Source: Aquabacterium sp. (GTDB taxonomy: Bacteria; Pseudomonadota; Gammaproteobacteria; Burkholderiales; Burkholderiaceae_C). From it: 64,000 nucleotides of DNA. This document shows positions 18,826-27,671 of the stretch, in pieces (position 1 is the first letter of the stretch; each line of letters opens with the position of its first letter). The notes beneath the pieces are model-generated. The model had not been told where the DNA came from. It did not search any database and was given only the letters and a program-made list of their open reading frames with translations. The stretch spans positions 17,119 to 81,118 of the forward strand of contig NZ_JACPYU010000009.1 of the NCBI RefSeq assembly GCF_016195855.1. Direction: 5' to 3'. The position numbers and the translations under genes were made by a program.

Positions 18826-21800
18826 TCAGGCCGTTGTCGACTGGTGGCGAACCCTGAACCAGGCCGCGTACATGGCGGGCAAGGCCAGCAGGGTCAGCAA
18901 GGTGGCCACGATCAGCCCGCCCATGATGGCCACCGCCATCGGGCCCCAGAAGGCGCTGCGCGTCAGCGGGATCATGGCCAGCACGGCAGCGGCGGCGGTC
19001 AGCACGATCGGGCGGAAACGGCGCACGGCCGCCCCGACGATGGCATCCCAGGCCGGCACGCCCCGGGCGCGGTCCTGCTCGATCTGGTCGATCAGGATCA
19101 CCGAGTTGCGCATGATCATGCCCATCAGCGCGATCACCCCCAGCATGGCCACGAAGCCAAAAGGACGATCGGACGCCAGCAAGGCCATGGCCACCCCGGC
19201 GATGCCCATCGGCCCGGTCAGGAAGACCAGCAGCGCACGCGAGAAGCTCTGCAACTGCAGCATCAGCAGCGTGAAGATGATGAACAGCATGGCCGGCACA
19301 TTGGCAAAAATCGAGCCTTGCCCCTTGCTGCTTTCTTCGGCCGTGCCCGCCAGCTGCACGTGGTAGCCCTCGGGCATCTTCGCTTCCAGCTCCTTCATCT
19401 TGGGCCACAGCGCCTGGCTGACGGTCGGGCCCTGAATGCCCTCACGCACGTCACCCTGCACGGTGATGGCGAAATGGCGGCCCTCGCGCCACAGCACGCC
19501 CGGCTCCCACACCAGCTTGGGCTTGGCCACCTGCAGCACCGGCACCATCTTGCCGGAGGCGGTCGGCACGTAGGCGTTGTCCAGCGCACCCAGGGTCTGG
19601 CGTTCAGACTGGGGCGAGCGCAAGGCGATGTCGATCAGGCGGTCACCCTCGCGGTACTGGCCCACGGTGGTGCCCGAGGTCAGCACCTGGCTGGCCTGGG
19701 CGATGGACTGCGTGGTCACGCCCATGGCGCGCGCCTTGTCCTGGTCCACGCTCAGGCGGATGGATTTGACGGACTCGTTCCAGTTGTCATTGACGCCACG
19801 CATATCGGCGTGCGCGCGCATCATGGTCTTGGCCTCTTCCGCCCAGTGGCGCAGCGTGGTCACGTCGTCACCCACGATGCGGAACTGCACCGGGTAAGGC
19901 ACGGGCGGCCCGTTGGGCAGCAGCTTGACGCGGGTGCGCACTTCAGGGAACTCGGTGGCCAGGATCGTTGGCAGCTTGTGGCGGATCTGCTCGCGCATGG
20001 CCGCGTCTTGCGGCAGGACCACGATCTGGCTGACGTTGCTCTGCGGGAAGATCTGGTCCATCGGCAGATAAAAACGCGGCAGGCCCGAGCCGATCCACGA
20101 ACTCACCGTCTTCACGCCGGGCTCTTTCATCATGCGGGCTTCGAAGCGCTGCGCCACGGCCTCGGTCGAGTCGAAGCTGCTGCCTTCGGGCAACCACAGG
20201 TCCACGATGATCTCGGGGCGACTGGAGTCCGGGAAGAACTGCTGCTGCACCTTGCCCATGCCCACAAAGCCCAGGAACAAGGCCCCCAGGGTGATGGCGA
20301 TGGTGATCCAGCGGTGCGCCACACACCAGTTCACCAGCGCCTTGAAGCGCGAGTAGAACGGCGTGTCATACAGGTCGACCAGTTCGCCCTCGCCCGCCTG
20401 GATCTTGGGGCGGGTACGCAGCAACCATTGGCCCAGATAAGGCACGAAGTAGACCGACACGACCCAGGAGATCAGCAGCGCGGCGGCGGTCACGGCAAAG
20501 ATGGCGAAGGTGTACTCGCCCACGGCCGAATTGGCCATGCCGATGGGCAGGAAGCCTGCCGCCGTGATCAAGGTGCCGGTCAGCATGGGCATGGCGGTGA
20601 TGTCGTAGGCGGCCGTGGCCGCACGCATCTTGTCGTAGCCCTCTTCCAGCTTGTGCACCATCATCTCGACGGCAATGATGGCGTCGTCCACCAGCAGGCC
20701 CAGCGCGATGATGAGCGCGCCCAGCGAGATCTTGTGCAGCCCCACGCCCCACAGGTCCATGATCAGGAAGGTCACGGCCAGCACCAGGGGGATCGTGATG
20801 CCCACCACCAGCCCCGGCCAGACGTCCAGGCGCAGTGGCTTGGTGTGCAGGCCCAGGCTGAGGAAGCTCACGGCCAGCACGACGACCACCGCCTCGACCA
20901 GGGCATGCACGAACTCACCCACCGAGTTGGACACGGCTTGCGGCTGGTTCTGGATCTGATCAAGTTCGATGCCGACAGGCAGGCTGGCCTTGATGCGCTC
21001 GGTGGCGGCTGACAGGTTCTTGCCCAGCTCGATGATGTCGCCGCCCTTGGCCATCGAGATGCCCATGGCGACCACCTGCTTGCCTTGATGGCGCACCTTG
21101 GTGACGGGCGGGTCTTCATAGCCACGGCGGACGTTGGCGATGTCCCCCAATCGGAAGGTGCGGGCCTGCCCTGTGACCGGGTTGAGCACACGCAAAGGCA
21201 TCTGGCGCAATTGCTCGACGTTCTGGAAGGCGCCGTTCACGCGCATCTGCACATTGGTGCGGTCGCCGTTGTAGACACCCGCGCCCTCGATGCCGTTTTG
21301 CGCATTGAGTTGCTGGATCACCTGCTGCAGGTCCAGCCCAAGTTGGGCCAGTTTGAACTGCGGGATCTCCAGGAAGATTTTCTCGGCCTGCACCCCGAAC
21401 AACTCCACTTTCGCCACACCGGGCACGCGCAAGAGATCGGAGCGGGCGCGGTCTGCGAACTGACGCAACTCTTCTTGCGAGAAGCCATCGGCCGACAAGG
21501 CGTAGATGGAGCCATAGACGTCACCGAACTCGTCGTTGTAGAACGGGCCGATCACGCCTTGCGGCAAGGTGTAGCGCATGTCGCCCACCTTCTTGCGCAC
21601 CTGGTACCAGAGGTTGGGAATCTCCTTGGGGGGCGAGGAGTCCTTGACCATGAAGAGCGTGAAAGACTCGCCCGGCTTGGTATAGGACTGGATCTTGTCG
21701 GCGTAAGGCACCTCTTGCAGCGTGCGCTCGATCTTGTCGGTCACCTGCTCGGCCATCTGCTGCGCGGTCGTGCCAGGCCAGTAGGCGCGCACGACCATGA

Positions 21801-21990
21801 TGCGGAAGGCAAAAGGCGGGTCTTCATCCTGCCCCAGCTGGAAGTAGGCAGCCAGGCCCAGCAGCATCAGCACCACCATCAGGTAGCGCGTCAGCGCGGG
21901 GTGCTCCAGCGCCCAGCGAGAAATGTTGAAGCGCTGGCCTTGCGGCCAAGCAGCTTGCGCCTCGTTCGAGGAATCTGGCTTGTGACTCAA
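18826..21990 (-). CDS. RND efflux transporter permease subunit (AcrB superfamily)
   Basis: Proton-driven inner-membrane pump exporting drugs or other amphiphiles through a tripartite envelope complex. The 1054-residue product has TM1 (about 33-52), two large periplasmic loops, and two repeats of six helices. The proton relay is recognisable in TM4 as GLLVDDAIIAVEMM, and the TM11 region has GMIMRNSVILIDQ. Substrate type cannot be set; it resembles the shorter hydrophobe-exporting pumps more than CzcA metal pumps. The start codon is TTG at 21990, supported by GGAG six bases upstream inside the 17-bp gap after the adaptor gene. No outer-membrane factor gene is adjacent. Confidence 0.93.
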   Translation of the reverse strand: MSHKPDSSNEAQAAWPQGQRFNISRWALEHPALTRYLMVVLMLLGLAAYFQLGQDEDPPFAFRIMVVRAYWPGTTAQQMAEQVTDKIERTLQEVPYADKIQSYTKPGESFTLFMVKDSSPPKEIPNLWYQVRKKVGDMRYTLPQGVIGPFYNDEFGDVYGSIYALSADGFSQEELRQFADRARSDLLRVPGVAKVELFGVQAEKIFLEIPQFKLAQLGLDLQQVIQQLNAQNGIEGAGVYNGDRTNVQMRVNGAFQNVEQLRQMPLRVLNPVTGQARTFRLGDIANVRRGYEDPPVTKVRHQGKQVVAMGISMAKGGDIIELGKNLSAATERIKASLPVGIELDQIQNQPQAVSNSVGEFVHALVEAVVVVLAVSFLSLGLHTKPLRLDVWPGLVVGITIPLVLAVTFLIMDLWGVGLHKISLGALIIALGLLVDDAIIAVEMMVHKLEEGYDKMRAATAAYDITAMPMLTGTLITAAGFLPIGMANSAVGEYTFAIFAVTAAALLISWVVSVYFVPYLGQWLLRTRPKIQAGEGELVDLYDTPFYSRFKALVNWCVAHRWITIAITLGALFLGFVGMGKVQQQFFPDSSRPEIIVDLWLPEGSSFDSTEAVAQRFEARMMKEPGVKTVSSWIGSGLPRFYLPMDQIFPQSNVSQIVVLPQDAAMREQIRHKLPTILATEFPEVRTRVKLLPNGPPVPYPVQFRIVGDDVTTLRHWAEEAKTMMRAHADMRGVNDNWNESVKSIRLSVDQDKARAMGVTTQSIAQASQVLTSGTTVGQYREGDRLIDIALRSPQSERQTLGALDNAYVPTASGKMVPVLQVAKPKLVWEPGVLWREGRHFAITVQGDVREGIQGPTVSQALWPKMKELEAKMPEGYHVQLAGTAEESSKGQGSIFANVPAMLFIIFTLLMLQLQSFSRALLVFLTGPMGIAGVAMALLASDRPFGFVAMLGVIALMGMIMRNSVILIDQIEQDRARGVPAWDAIVGAAVRRFRPIVLTAAAAVLAMIPLTRSAFWGPMAVAIMGGLIVATLLTLLALPAMYAAWFRVRHQSTTA

Positions 21991-22007
21991 GACTCGCTCC
22001 TCGCCGA

Positions 22008-23159
22008 TCAGGGCTTGACCGCCGACGCGGCCGCCGCACCACTGGCCTCAGCCTGCGCATTGCCTGGCTTGTAGCGGTGCACTTTCTGACCCGGATTGAG
22101 CGCATGCACACCGGCCGTCACGATCTCCTGGCCGGGCGTGAGGCCCTTGGCAATCAGGATGACATTGCCGGTGACGTCGCCCGTCACCACGGGCAGCGGC
22201 TTGACCGTCATGGATTGGCCGTCCAGCACCCAGACCATGGACTTGCCGTCGCGCTCGGCCAGGGCGTACAAGGGGATGCGCACGCCACCGGAGATGCGCA
22301 CCGGCGTGTTGAAGGCCACGCTGGCGGATTGCCCCAGCTCGAACCCGGCCTTGCCCACATCGGCCTTGGCCAGGAAGGTGCGGGTGGCCGGGTCGGCCGC
22401 GGCGGCCACTTCCCGCACCGTGGCTGACACCCATTCACTGCCGCCCCAGCGGCGCACCTTGATGGCGTCCTTCTTGCCCACCAGGCCGCGCACGGCCTGC
22501 CCCAGGTCTTCCGGCACGGCAAACACGGCGTCACGCGGGCCGTCATGTGCCAGGGTCAGCACCGGCAGGCCGGCATTGACCACCTGGCCGGGCTCCATGT
22601 CCACGGCGGTGATGACACCAGCGGCATCGGCCACCAGGGCCGCGTAACTGGTCTGGTTGCTTTGCACGCCGGCCTGGGCCCGAGCCTGACGCAGGCTGGC
22701 CTCGGCCGTGGTGGCCATGGTGTTGTGGCGATCCAGCTCGGCTTCGCTGATGAAGCCTTGTGCCTTCAGCTCCTTGAAGCGCTTGAGATCGGCGGCGGCC
22801 TGCGTGGCATTGGCTTCAGCCGCAGCCAGACCGGCGCGGGCTGCGTCTTGCTGCAAACGCAGATCCTGGGGATCGAGTTGTCCCAGCACCTGCCCTGCGC
22901 GAACCGGCTGCCCCAGCTCGACCAGCCGGCGCGAGACCTTGCCCGGCACCCGGAAACCCAGGCGCGACTCGCTGCGCGCGCGGATGTCTGCAGAGAACTC
23001 GCGCTCCAGCACGCCACCCGTTTCAGTCACCACCAACGTGCGCACGGCCCGCTCGGGTGTGGGCGCGGGCGCCTCCTTGCTGCAACCTGCCAGGGCCAGG
23101 ACCAGGGCGGACGAGATCAAAACGATGACCGTCGGGACGCGGCGCGCATTCAATTTCAT
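22008..23159 (-). CDS. RND periplasmic adaptor subunit (membrane fusion protein)
   Basis: A 383-residue adaptor linking the RND pump to an outer-membrane channel. The N-terminus is a lipoprotein signal peptide with lipobox LAGC, predicting lipid anchoring in the inner membrane. Next come the lipoyl-half segments (GFRVPGKVSRRLVELGQPVRAGQVL), an alpha-helical hairpin rich in Ala/Gln (about 95-165), and beta-barrel and membrane-proximal domains. The ATG at 23159 fits the signal peptide; a TTG at 23180 is less likely. It is first in the operon, directly behind the promoter/operator at 23241-23288. Function follows from pairing with the pump gene. Confidence 0.92.
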   Translation of the reverse strand: MKLNARRVPTVIVLISSALVLALAGCSKEAPAPTPERAVRTLVVTETGGVLEREFSADIRARSESRLGFRVPGKVSRRLVELGQPVRAGQVLGQLDPQDLRLQQDAARAGLAAAEANATQAAADLKRFKELKAQGFISEAELDRHNTMATTAEASLRQARAQAGVQSNQTSYAALVADAAGVITAVDMEPGQVVNAGLPVLTLAHDGPRDAVFAVPEDLGQAVRGLVGKKDAIKVRRWGGSEWVSATVREVAAAADPATRTFLAKADVGKAGFELGQSASVAFNTPVRISGGVRIPLYALAERDGKSMVWVLDGQSMTVKPLPVVTGDVTGNVILIAKGLTPGQEIVTAGVHALNPGQKVHRYKPGNAQAEASGAAAASAVKP

Positions 23160-23240
23160 AGGGTGATGTGATTGGAGCAAAGGGTGATGCGCGGCGAATC
23201 AACAACAAGAAGACGACGGACATCAGGCGACGACAGAATA

Positions 23241-23258
23241 ACTGACTCGCGGGTCAGT
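23241..23258. promoter_or_regulatory. 18-bp palindromic operator of the RND operon
   Basis: ACTGACTCGCGGGTCAGT is an inverted repeat (ACTGAC...GTCAGT) abutting the -10 box and covering the expected transcription start. Size and symmetry suit a TetR-family dimer. No regulator gene is adjacent, so identity is inference. Confidence 0.65.
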
Positions 23259-23288
23259 AATGTAGGCAATGATTTCCAGATCTGTCAA
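23259..23288 (-). promoter_or_regulatory. Promoter of the RND efflux operon
   Basis: Minus strand TTGACA (perfect -35), 18-bp spacer, TACATT (4 of 6). It lies about 100 bp upstream of the adaptor start with the palindrome immediately downstream. Confidence 0.6.
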
Positions 23289-23330
23289 TTCAGCTATTGA
23301 GACAATACGGTTTGCGTCTTGCCATTTGTC

Positions 23331-24206
23331 ATGAATTCATCCTCCCCACTTCCGTCTGCTGACGTTTTTCCGCATCCAGGCAGCAGCCTCTATTACGCAC
23401 TCGCTACGGCACCTGCCGGACGAGGCGCCGCACTGCGTTTATGGCTGCAATGGTGGCACGAGACTGCCGAGATTCCGTTCAAGATCCACGATCCTGGCGT
23501 GGCGGAAACGAAACTGCGCTGGTGGTTGCAGGAGCTGCAGGATGCCGCCAAGGGGCAAGCCCACCATCCGCTGATCAAGAGCCTGCTGTCTGAGGCCGCC
23601 ATCCAGGCCCCAGGCAGGCTGCCGGACTGGCCTTTGTGGACGAGCCAGATCGAGGGCTTGCTGACCCTGGTCCACCAGACGCGCTGGCTGGATGACACCA
23701 GCTTGCAGCGCCATGCGCAACAAACCACGGGGGCAGCCTGTGAAGGCGCCGCCTGCCTGCTGGGCGCCCACAGCGAAGCGGCACGACAGGCCGCGCGTCA
23801 GTTGGGCTGGGGCTTGCGTCAGGCACATCAACTGGCCAGGATCGGCCAGGATGCGCGCGCGGGCTGGGTTCAAGTGGGCATCGACGTCCTGCAAGCGCAT
23901 GACGTCAAGGCACACCAGTTGAGCAAACCTGATAAGAGTCTGCCCCCCGAGGGCTGGCCGGCGCTGCTGCAGCATCTGCACAAGCAGGCCGCCCACAAGC
24001 TCCAGGCAGGCCTGCAGGCCTGCCACGCGCTGCCCGCCAAGGAAATGCGCGCCCTGCTCCCGCTGCGCGTGCTGGCGCACCTGCACCTGCAGTTGATCAA
24101 CGAGGTCGCGGGCCAGGGAGACCGTGTCTTGCACGAACGCATCGTGCTGACACCGCTGCGCAAATGGTGGGTGGCGCAGCGCGTGCGCTGGGGCTTGCTG
24201 CGCTGA
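23331..24206 (+). CDS. Squalene/phytoene synthase-like protein lacking the usual Asp-rich motif
   Basis: A 291-residue, mostly helical protein with the fold signature ETKLRWWLQELQDAAKGQAH near residue 55 and LGWGLRQAHQLARIGQDARAG near 165, both aligned to trans-isoprenyl diphosphate synthases of the squalene/phytoene family. Active enzymes carry DXXXD-type Mg-binding motifs; here the first is replaced by HETAEIPFKIHD and the second region reads IGQDARAGW, keeping a single Asp. It therefore resembles the non-catalytic NDUFAF6-like branch. No terpenoid or hopanoid genes flank it. ATG at 23331 is chosen over an alternative four codons upstream. Diverges from the RND operon. Confidence 0.7.
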   Translation: MNSSSPLPSADVFPHPGSSLYYALATAPAGRGAALRLWLQWWHETAEIPFKIHDPGVAETKLRWWLQELQDAAKGQAHHPLIKSLLSEAAIQAPGRLPDWPLWTSQIEGLLTLVHQTRWLDDTSLQRHAQQTTGAACEGAACLLGAHSEAARQAARQLGWGLRQAHQLARIGQDARAGWVQVGIDVLQAHDVKAHQLSKPDKSLPPEGWPALLQHLHKQAAHKLQAGLQACHALPAKEMRALLPLRVLAHLHLQLINEVAGQGDRVLHERIVLTPLRKWWVAQRVRWGLLR

Positions 24207-24245
24207 CCTGATGCCAATTCAGCAAGCTACCCGACCTCATCGGCC

Positions 24246-25463
24246 TCATCGGCCATACGGCGCGGCCAGGGGCTCCCCGACAAACAGCCCTTGCTGCGGC
24301 CACATCACGCTTTTCCAGTAAGCCTCCAGGGCAGTGGCGCCCTGGATATAGAAGAGCAACAGCACCTGCGGATTGGGGAACTTCTGCACATGTGCACAAG
24401 GCTCGCTGGTGGTGCCATAACTGGCCGTGGCGCCGGCGTCGATCCATGAGAGCACGCTCATCTGGCCATGCGGGTCATCCAGCTTGCCGCCGAACGAGGT
24501 CAGGTGATCGGCCAGTGCACCGGGCACGAAGCTGACGCTGTCCAGGCCCTCCACCGTTGCCCTGCCCGTCATGTAGAGCAGCACGCGGTCCACATTGCGC
24601 AGCGCATCGGTTTGGTCCAGGAAAACATTGAGCCCCACCTTGGGCTCGGGGCCAGCAGGTGGGAAAAACACCTGCCGCACACTGCGCACCGTGTCCGAGG
24701 TGGTCACAAAGTGAACGTCCACGGGCGGTGCGCCACGCAGGCCCAGCGTGCCGTCCGAGCGCACACCGCGGTCTATCAGTGCCTTGGCCGCGTCCACATC
24801 CTTGGCCGCCAGCAACATCCCGGGGCGAATGTGGTGGTCCTTGTAGGGCCTGGTCGAAATCGACCCGAAGTAGGAGGATGGGCGGCTCTTGTCACAGGTC
24901 TTGCTGCACAAACGGCCGTCATAGCCCAGCGCCAGCGCACCGGTGATGGAGTTGCAATCCACGCTGAAAGGTTGCTTCCAGGCCAGGGCCAGGCCCTGGA
25001 CACGGCTGCCGTAGAACTCGTCCACCTTCTTCGAGAAGACCTCGAACTCCTGGGGCGTCAGACCGGGTTTGAGCGGCAAGCTGACCCGCAGGATCTGGTC
25101 TGCCGGAATGCGGCGGGCTTTGGCGTAATACGCCCCGACCTGCACCGAGTAGGGGTCGTCTTCGTTGATGACCAGGCCCACGTCCTTGGCCGAGAGCCGC
25201 CCGTAGACCCGGGGAATGGGTGAGAGCCACTTGCGCACAGGCACCGTGGCGGCGGACGCGGGGGGAGCGCCTGCCACCCCGGACGAAGCCGCCTGAGACG
25301 CCGCGTTGCCACTGGGGGGGGATTCTTTCTCCGAAGCACTGGGTTGGGCTGCGGCCAGACAGGTCAGGCTGGCTGCCGTGACGCCCATCAAAAACCGGAG
25401 CAGGATGGGCAAAGGGCGTCGAGCGCCGCACCAAAGTGGCGCAATGAAACTGGAAATGGTCAT
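24246..25463 (-). CDS. TIGR03790 family protein, exported, function unknown
   Basis: A 405-residue protein with an N-terminal signal or anchor segment and a Ser/Ala/Pro-rich linker. The family core opens with VGLVINEDDPYSVQVGAYYA and the phrase ARRIPADQILRV. Further marks are VQGLALAWKQPFSVDCNSITGALALG, a Cys pair in CSKTCDKS, and LYMTGRATVEGL near residue 300. No enzymatic activity is established for this family to my knowledge. The start at 25463 is preferred to a TTG at 25496. It diverges from iclR over about 120 bp and may be controlled from there. Confidence 0.75.
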   Translation of the reverse strand: MTISSFIAPLWCGARRPLPILLRFLMGVTAASLTCLAAAQPSASEKESPPSGNAASQAASSGVAGAPPASAATVPVRKWLSPIPRVYGRLSAKDVGLVINEDDPYSVQVGAYYAKARRIPADQILRVSLPLKPGLTPQEFEVFSKKVDEFYGSRVQGLALAWKQPFSVDCNSITGALALGYDGRLCSKTCDKSRPSSYFGSISTRPYKDHHIRPGMLLAAKDVDAAKALIDRGVRSDGTLGLRGAPPVDVHFVTTSDTVRSVRQVFFPPAGPEPKVGLNVFLDQTDALRNVDRVLLYMTGRATVEGLDSVSFVPGALADHLTSFGGKLDDPHGQMSVLSWIDAGATASYGTTSEPCAHVQKFPNPQVLLLFYIQGATALEAYWKSVMWPQQGLFVGEPLAAPYGR

Positions 25464-25586
25464 AGGCGTTATGAAATGCCGAAAACGACAGGCCAAAGGG
25501 GTGAAATGCGCTCAAGGCACAGTTTATTTCGCCGATTGATGGGGGGTTCCACCTTTCAAAATCCCTTCTCACGGAGGAAAACCCCG

Positions 25587-26318
25587 ATGAGTGACTCCAA
25601 AGCAGCATCCACTTCGATCCAGGTTCTCAGCAGAATGTTCAGTCTGCTGGACACACTCGCGCGTGACGGAGATGCGATTTCCCTGAAATTGATCAGCGAG
25701 CAGACCGGTTTGCACCCGTCTACCGCCCACCGCATCCTCAATGACCTGGCCGTTGGCGGCATGGTCGAGCGCTCTGGCCCGGGCGCCTATCGCCTTGGCC
25801 TGCGCTTGCTGGAGTTGGGTAACCTGGTGCGCGCCCGACTGGATGTGCGTGACCTGGCCGTGCGCCCCATGCAGGAACTGCATCGCCTGACCGGCTTCCC
25901 TGTGTCGCTGTTCATCCGCCAGGATGAGGATGCCTTGTGCATCGAACGCACGGTGTCCGAGCGCAATGGCGTTCAGGTCACCCGCGTGATGGGCCTGCGT
26001 GTGCCGCTGACCAGCAGTGCCGCCGGCAAGATCTTGCTGCTCAACGAAACAGGCTCGGCCTTGCAGGCTTTGTCCGCCAGCCACCCCGGCCTGCCTTCGG
26101 AGCTGTCCCAGATCCGCCAGAACGGCCTGGCCCAGGAAGGCGAAGGCCAGGACCCTTCACTGCAACTGGCTGCCGCACCGATTCTGGATGACCAGGGCCG
26201 CGTGACCGCCAGCCTGGCGCTCAACGCCCCCGCTTCACGCATCAGCCCGGAATGGGGCGAAGCGCTGAAGAACACGGCACAGCGTGTCTCAGGCAGCCTG
26301 GGCTGGAACCACGCCTGA
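25587..26318 (+). CDS. IclR-family transcriptional regulator
   Basis: A 243-residue regulator. The N-terminal winged helix-turn-helix reads LKLISEQTGLHPSTAHRIL near residue 35, followed by the IclR effector domain with the typical DLAVRPMQELHRLTGFPVSL and the ligand-pocket phrase PLTSSAAGKILLL. The start at 25587 has a strong GGAGGAAA site. Effector and targets are unknown; the divergent TIGR03790 gene is one candidate target. It ends in a strong bidirectional terminator. Confidence 0.9.
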   Translation: MSDSKAASTSIQVLSRMFSLLDTLARDGDAISLKLISEQTGLHPSTAHRILNDLAVGGMVERSGPGAYRLGLRLLELGNLVRARLDVRDLAVRPMQELHRLTGFPVSLFIRQDEDALCIERTVSERNGVQVTRVMGLRVPLTSSAAGKILLLNETGSALQALSASHPGLPSELSQIRQNGLAQEGEGQDPSLQLAAAPILDDQGRVTASLALNAPASRISPEWGEALKNTAQRVSGSLGWNHA

Positions 26319-26361
26319 ACCTGAGCAGCACCAAGGCCGGCACCCAGCCGGCACCAATGAC

Positions 26362-26387
26362 AAAGCCTCCCGCGGGAGGCTTTCTTC
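26362..26387. terminator. Bidirectional terminator between iclR-type gene and pbpG
   Basis: AAAGCCTCCC / GGGAGGCTTT perfect stem with almost no loop, followed by TTTCTTC on the plus strand. It separates convergent genes. Confidence 0.8.
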
Positions 26388-26411
26388 ATGGGCAAATGCG
26401 CTGGGGTCAGA

Positions 26412-27563
26412 TCACGAGGTGACCTTGTTGTGCGGCAGGCTGCTCAAGGCGCCCTTTTGCGTGGCCGACTCGATCCAGCGGCGAACGCGCTCGGCATCCG
26501 CCTGGCGCGAGTACTTGCCGGAAGAATCCAGGAACACCATGATGAACTTGCGCCCGGCCATCTTGGCCTGCATCACCAGGCAGCGCCCTGCTTCCACGAT
26601 GTAGCCGGTCTTTTGCAGCCCGATGTCCCATGCCGGGTTGCGCACCAGGCTGTTGGTGTTGTGGAACTGCAGTTGGCGGCTGCCCACACGCACGGCGTAC
26701 TCGTGCGAGGTGGAAAGCTCACGGATCAAGGGCTGCTGATAAGCCGCCTTGACCAGGGACGCGAGATCCTTGGCGCTGGACTGGTTGCCGCTGTTCAGCC
26801 CGGTAGGGTCGACATACTTGGTATCGGCCATGCCCAGGGAACGGGCCTTGGCATTCATGGCGATCACGAAGGCGGGCAGGCCACCGGGGAAGGTACGGCC
26901 CAGCGCATGGGCGGCACGGTTCTCGGAGGACATCAGCGCCAGGTGCAGCAACTCGCCACGGGTCAAGGTGGCACCCACAGCCAGACGCGAACTGCTGTTC
27001 TTTTCGGTGTCCACGTCTTCCGAGGTGACGGTGATCTGGTCTTCCAGCGGCAGCTTGGCCTCGACCATCACCATGGCGGTCATCAGCTTGGTCAGCGAGG
27101 CGATGGGCAAGACCGCATCGGAGTTCTTGGCGAACACCACTTCATTGGTGTCCTGATCCATCACCAGGGCCACGCTGGACTTCAGGTCCAGAGGGTCTTG
27201 TGTGTGGTGCAAACCATAAAGCTGGCCAAACGAGGCACCGGACGCACTGGATGCGGCGGACAGATTGGATGCGGGCTTGACGGCGCCAGCCGCATTGATC
27301 GAAACGGGTGTCAGCCTGACGGGCTCGGCCGAATCGTTGTCAACGGCAGCGCGAGCCAGCTTGACACGGGATGCAGCCGGCGTGGCACGCACGCGCGATT
27401 TGCTCTGGCGTACACCCTTCTTGGCCTTGACGGGAGCCTTGGCCGAACGGACAGACGAATGACGTGCCTTGGTGGCGGCTTCAACAGAGGTCGCCACCGT
27501 GAAAGACAACACGGAAACGAGCGCAATAACCAGCCAGTTTTTATTCAATTTCGAGCACACCAC
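26412..27563 (-). CDS. pbpG: D-alanyl-D-alanine endopeptidase (penicillin-binding protein 7 type)
   Basis: Periplasmic serine peptidase of the S11 family that cleaves peptidoglycan cross-links. The 383-residue product has a signal peptide ending near SVEAA, a long basic Ala/Lys/Arg-rich linker (about 30-75), then the penicillin-binding fold with the three motifs Ser156-LTK (SXXK), SEN (SXN) and KTG. The basic linker is an unusual addition compared with E. coli PbpG. The start is GTG at 27563, eight bases after GAAAGG; an internal TTG (residue 6) is an alternative. Confidence 0.88.
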   Translation of the reverse strand: MVCSKLNKNWLVIALVSVLSFTVATSVEAATKARHSSVRSAKAPVKAKKGVRQSKSRVRATPAASRVKLARAAVDNDSAEPVRLTPVSINAAGAVKPASNLSAASSASGASFGQLYGLHHTQDPLDLKSSVALVMDQDTNEVVFAKNSDAVLPIASLTKLMTAMVMVEAKLPLEDQITVTSEDVDTEKNSSSRLAVGATLTRGELLHLALMSSENRAAHALGRTFPGGLPAFVIAMNAKARSLGMADTKYVDPTGLNSGNQSSAKDLASLVKAAYQQPLIRELSTSHEYAVRVGSRQLQFHNTNSLVRNPAWDIGLQKTGYIVEAGRCLVMQAKMAGRKFIMVFLDSSGKYSRQADAERVRRWIESATQKGALSSLPHNKVTS

Positions 27564-27593
27564 GGTACAGCCCTTTCGTCTTCACGCAAGTGT

Positions 27594-27628
27594 AATAAAA
27601 AAACGCGCAAGATCAAAGACTTACGCGT
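27594..27628 (-). terminator. Terminator of leuA
   Basis: Minus strand ACGCGTAAG pairs with CTTGCGCGT (one G-T pair) around an 8-nt loop and is followed by seven T residues. A TTGATC/TACACT pair with 16-bp spacing overlaps it and could be a pbpG promoter. Confidence 0.8.
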
Positions 27629-27671
27629 CTTTTATCAAGCGGTCTGGCTGATCAGACCACCGTCGTGCGGG

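Noticed and set aside
18844..21012. A 722-codon open frame on the plus strand opposite the RND pump gene
   Set aside because: Antisense of a well-conserved RND gene; composition is His/Gln/Arg-rich, typical of a reverse-strand shadow in GC-rich DNA.
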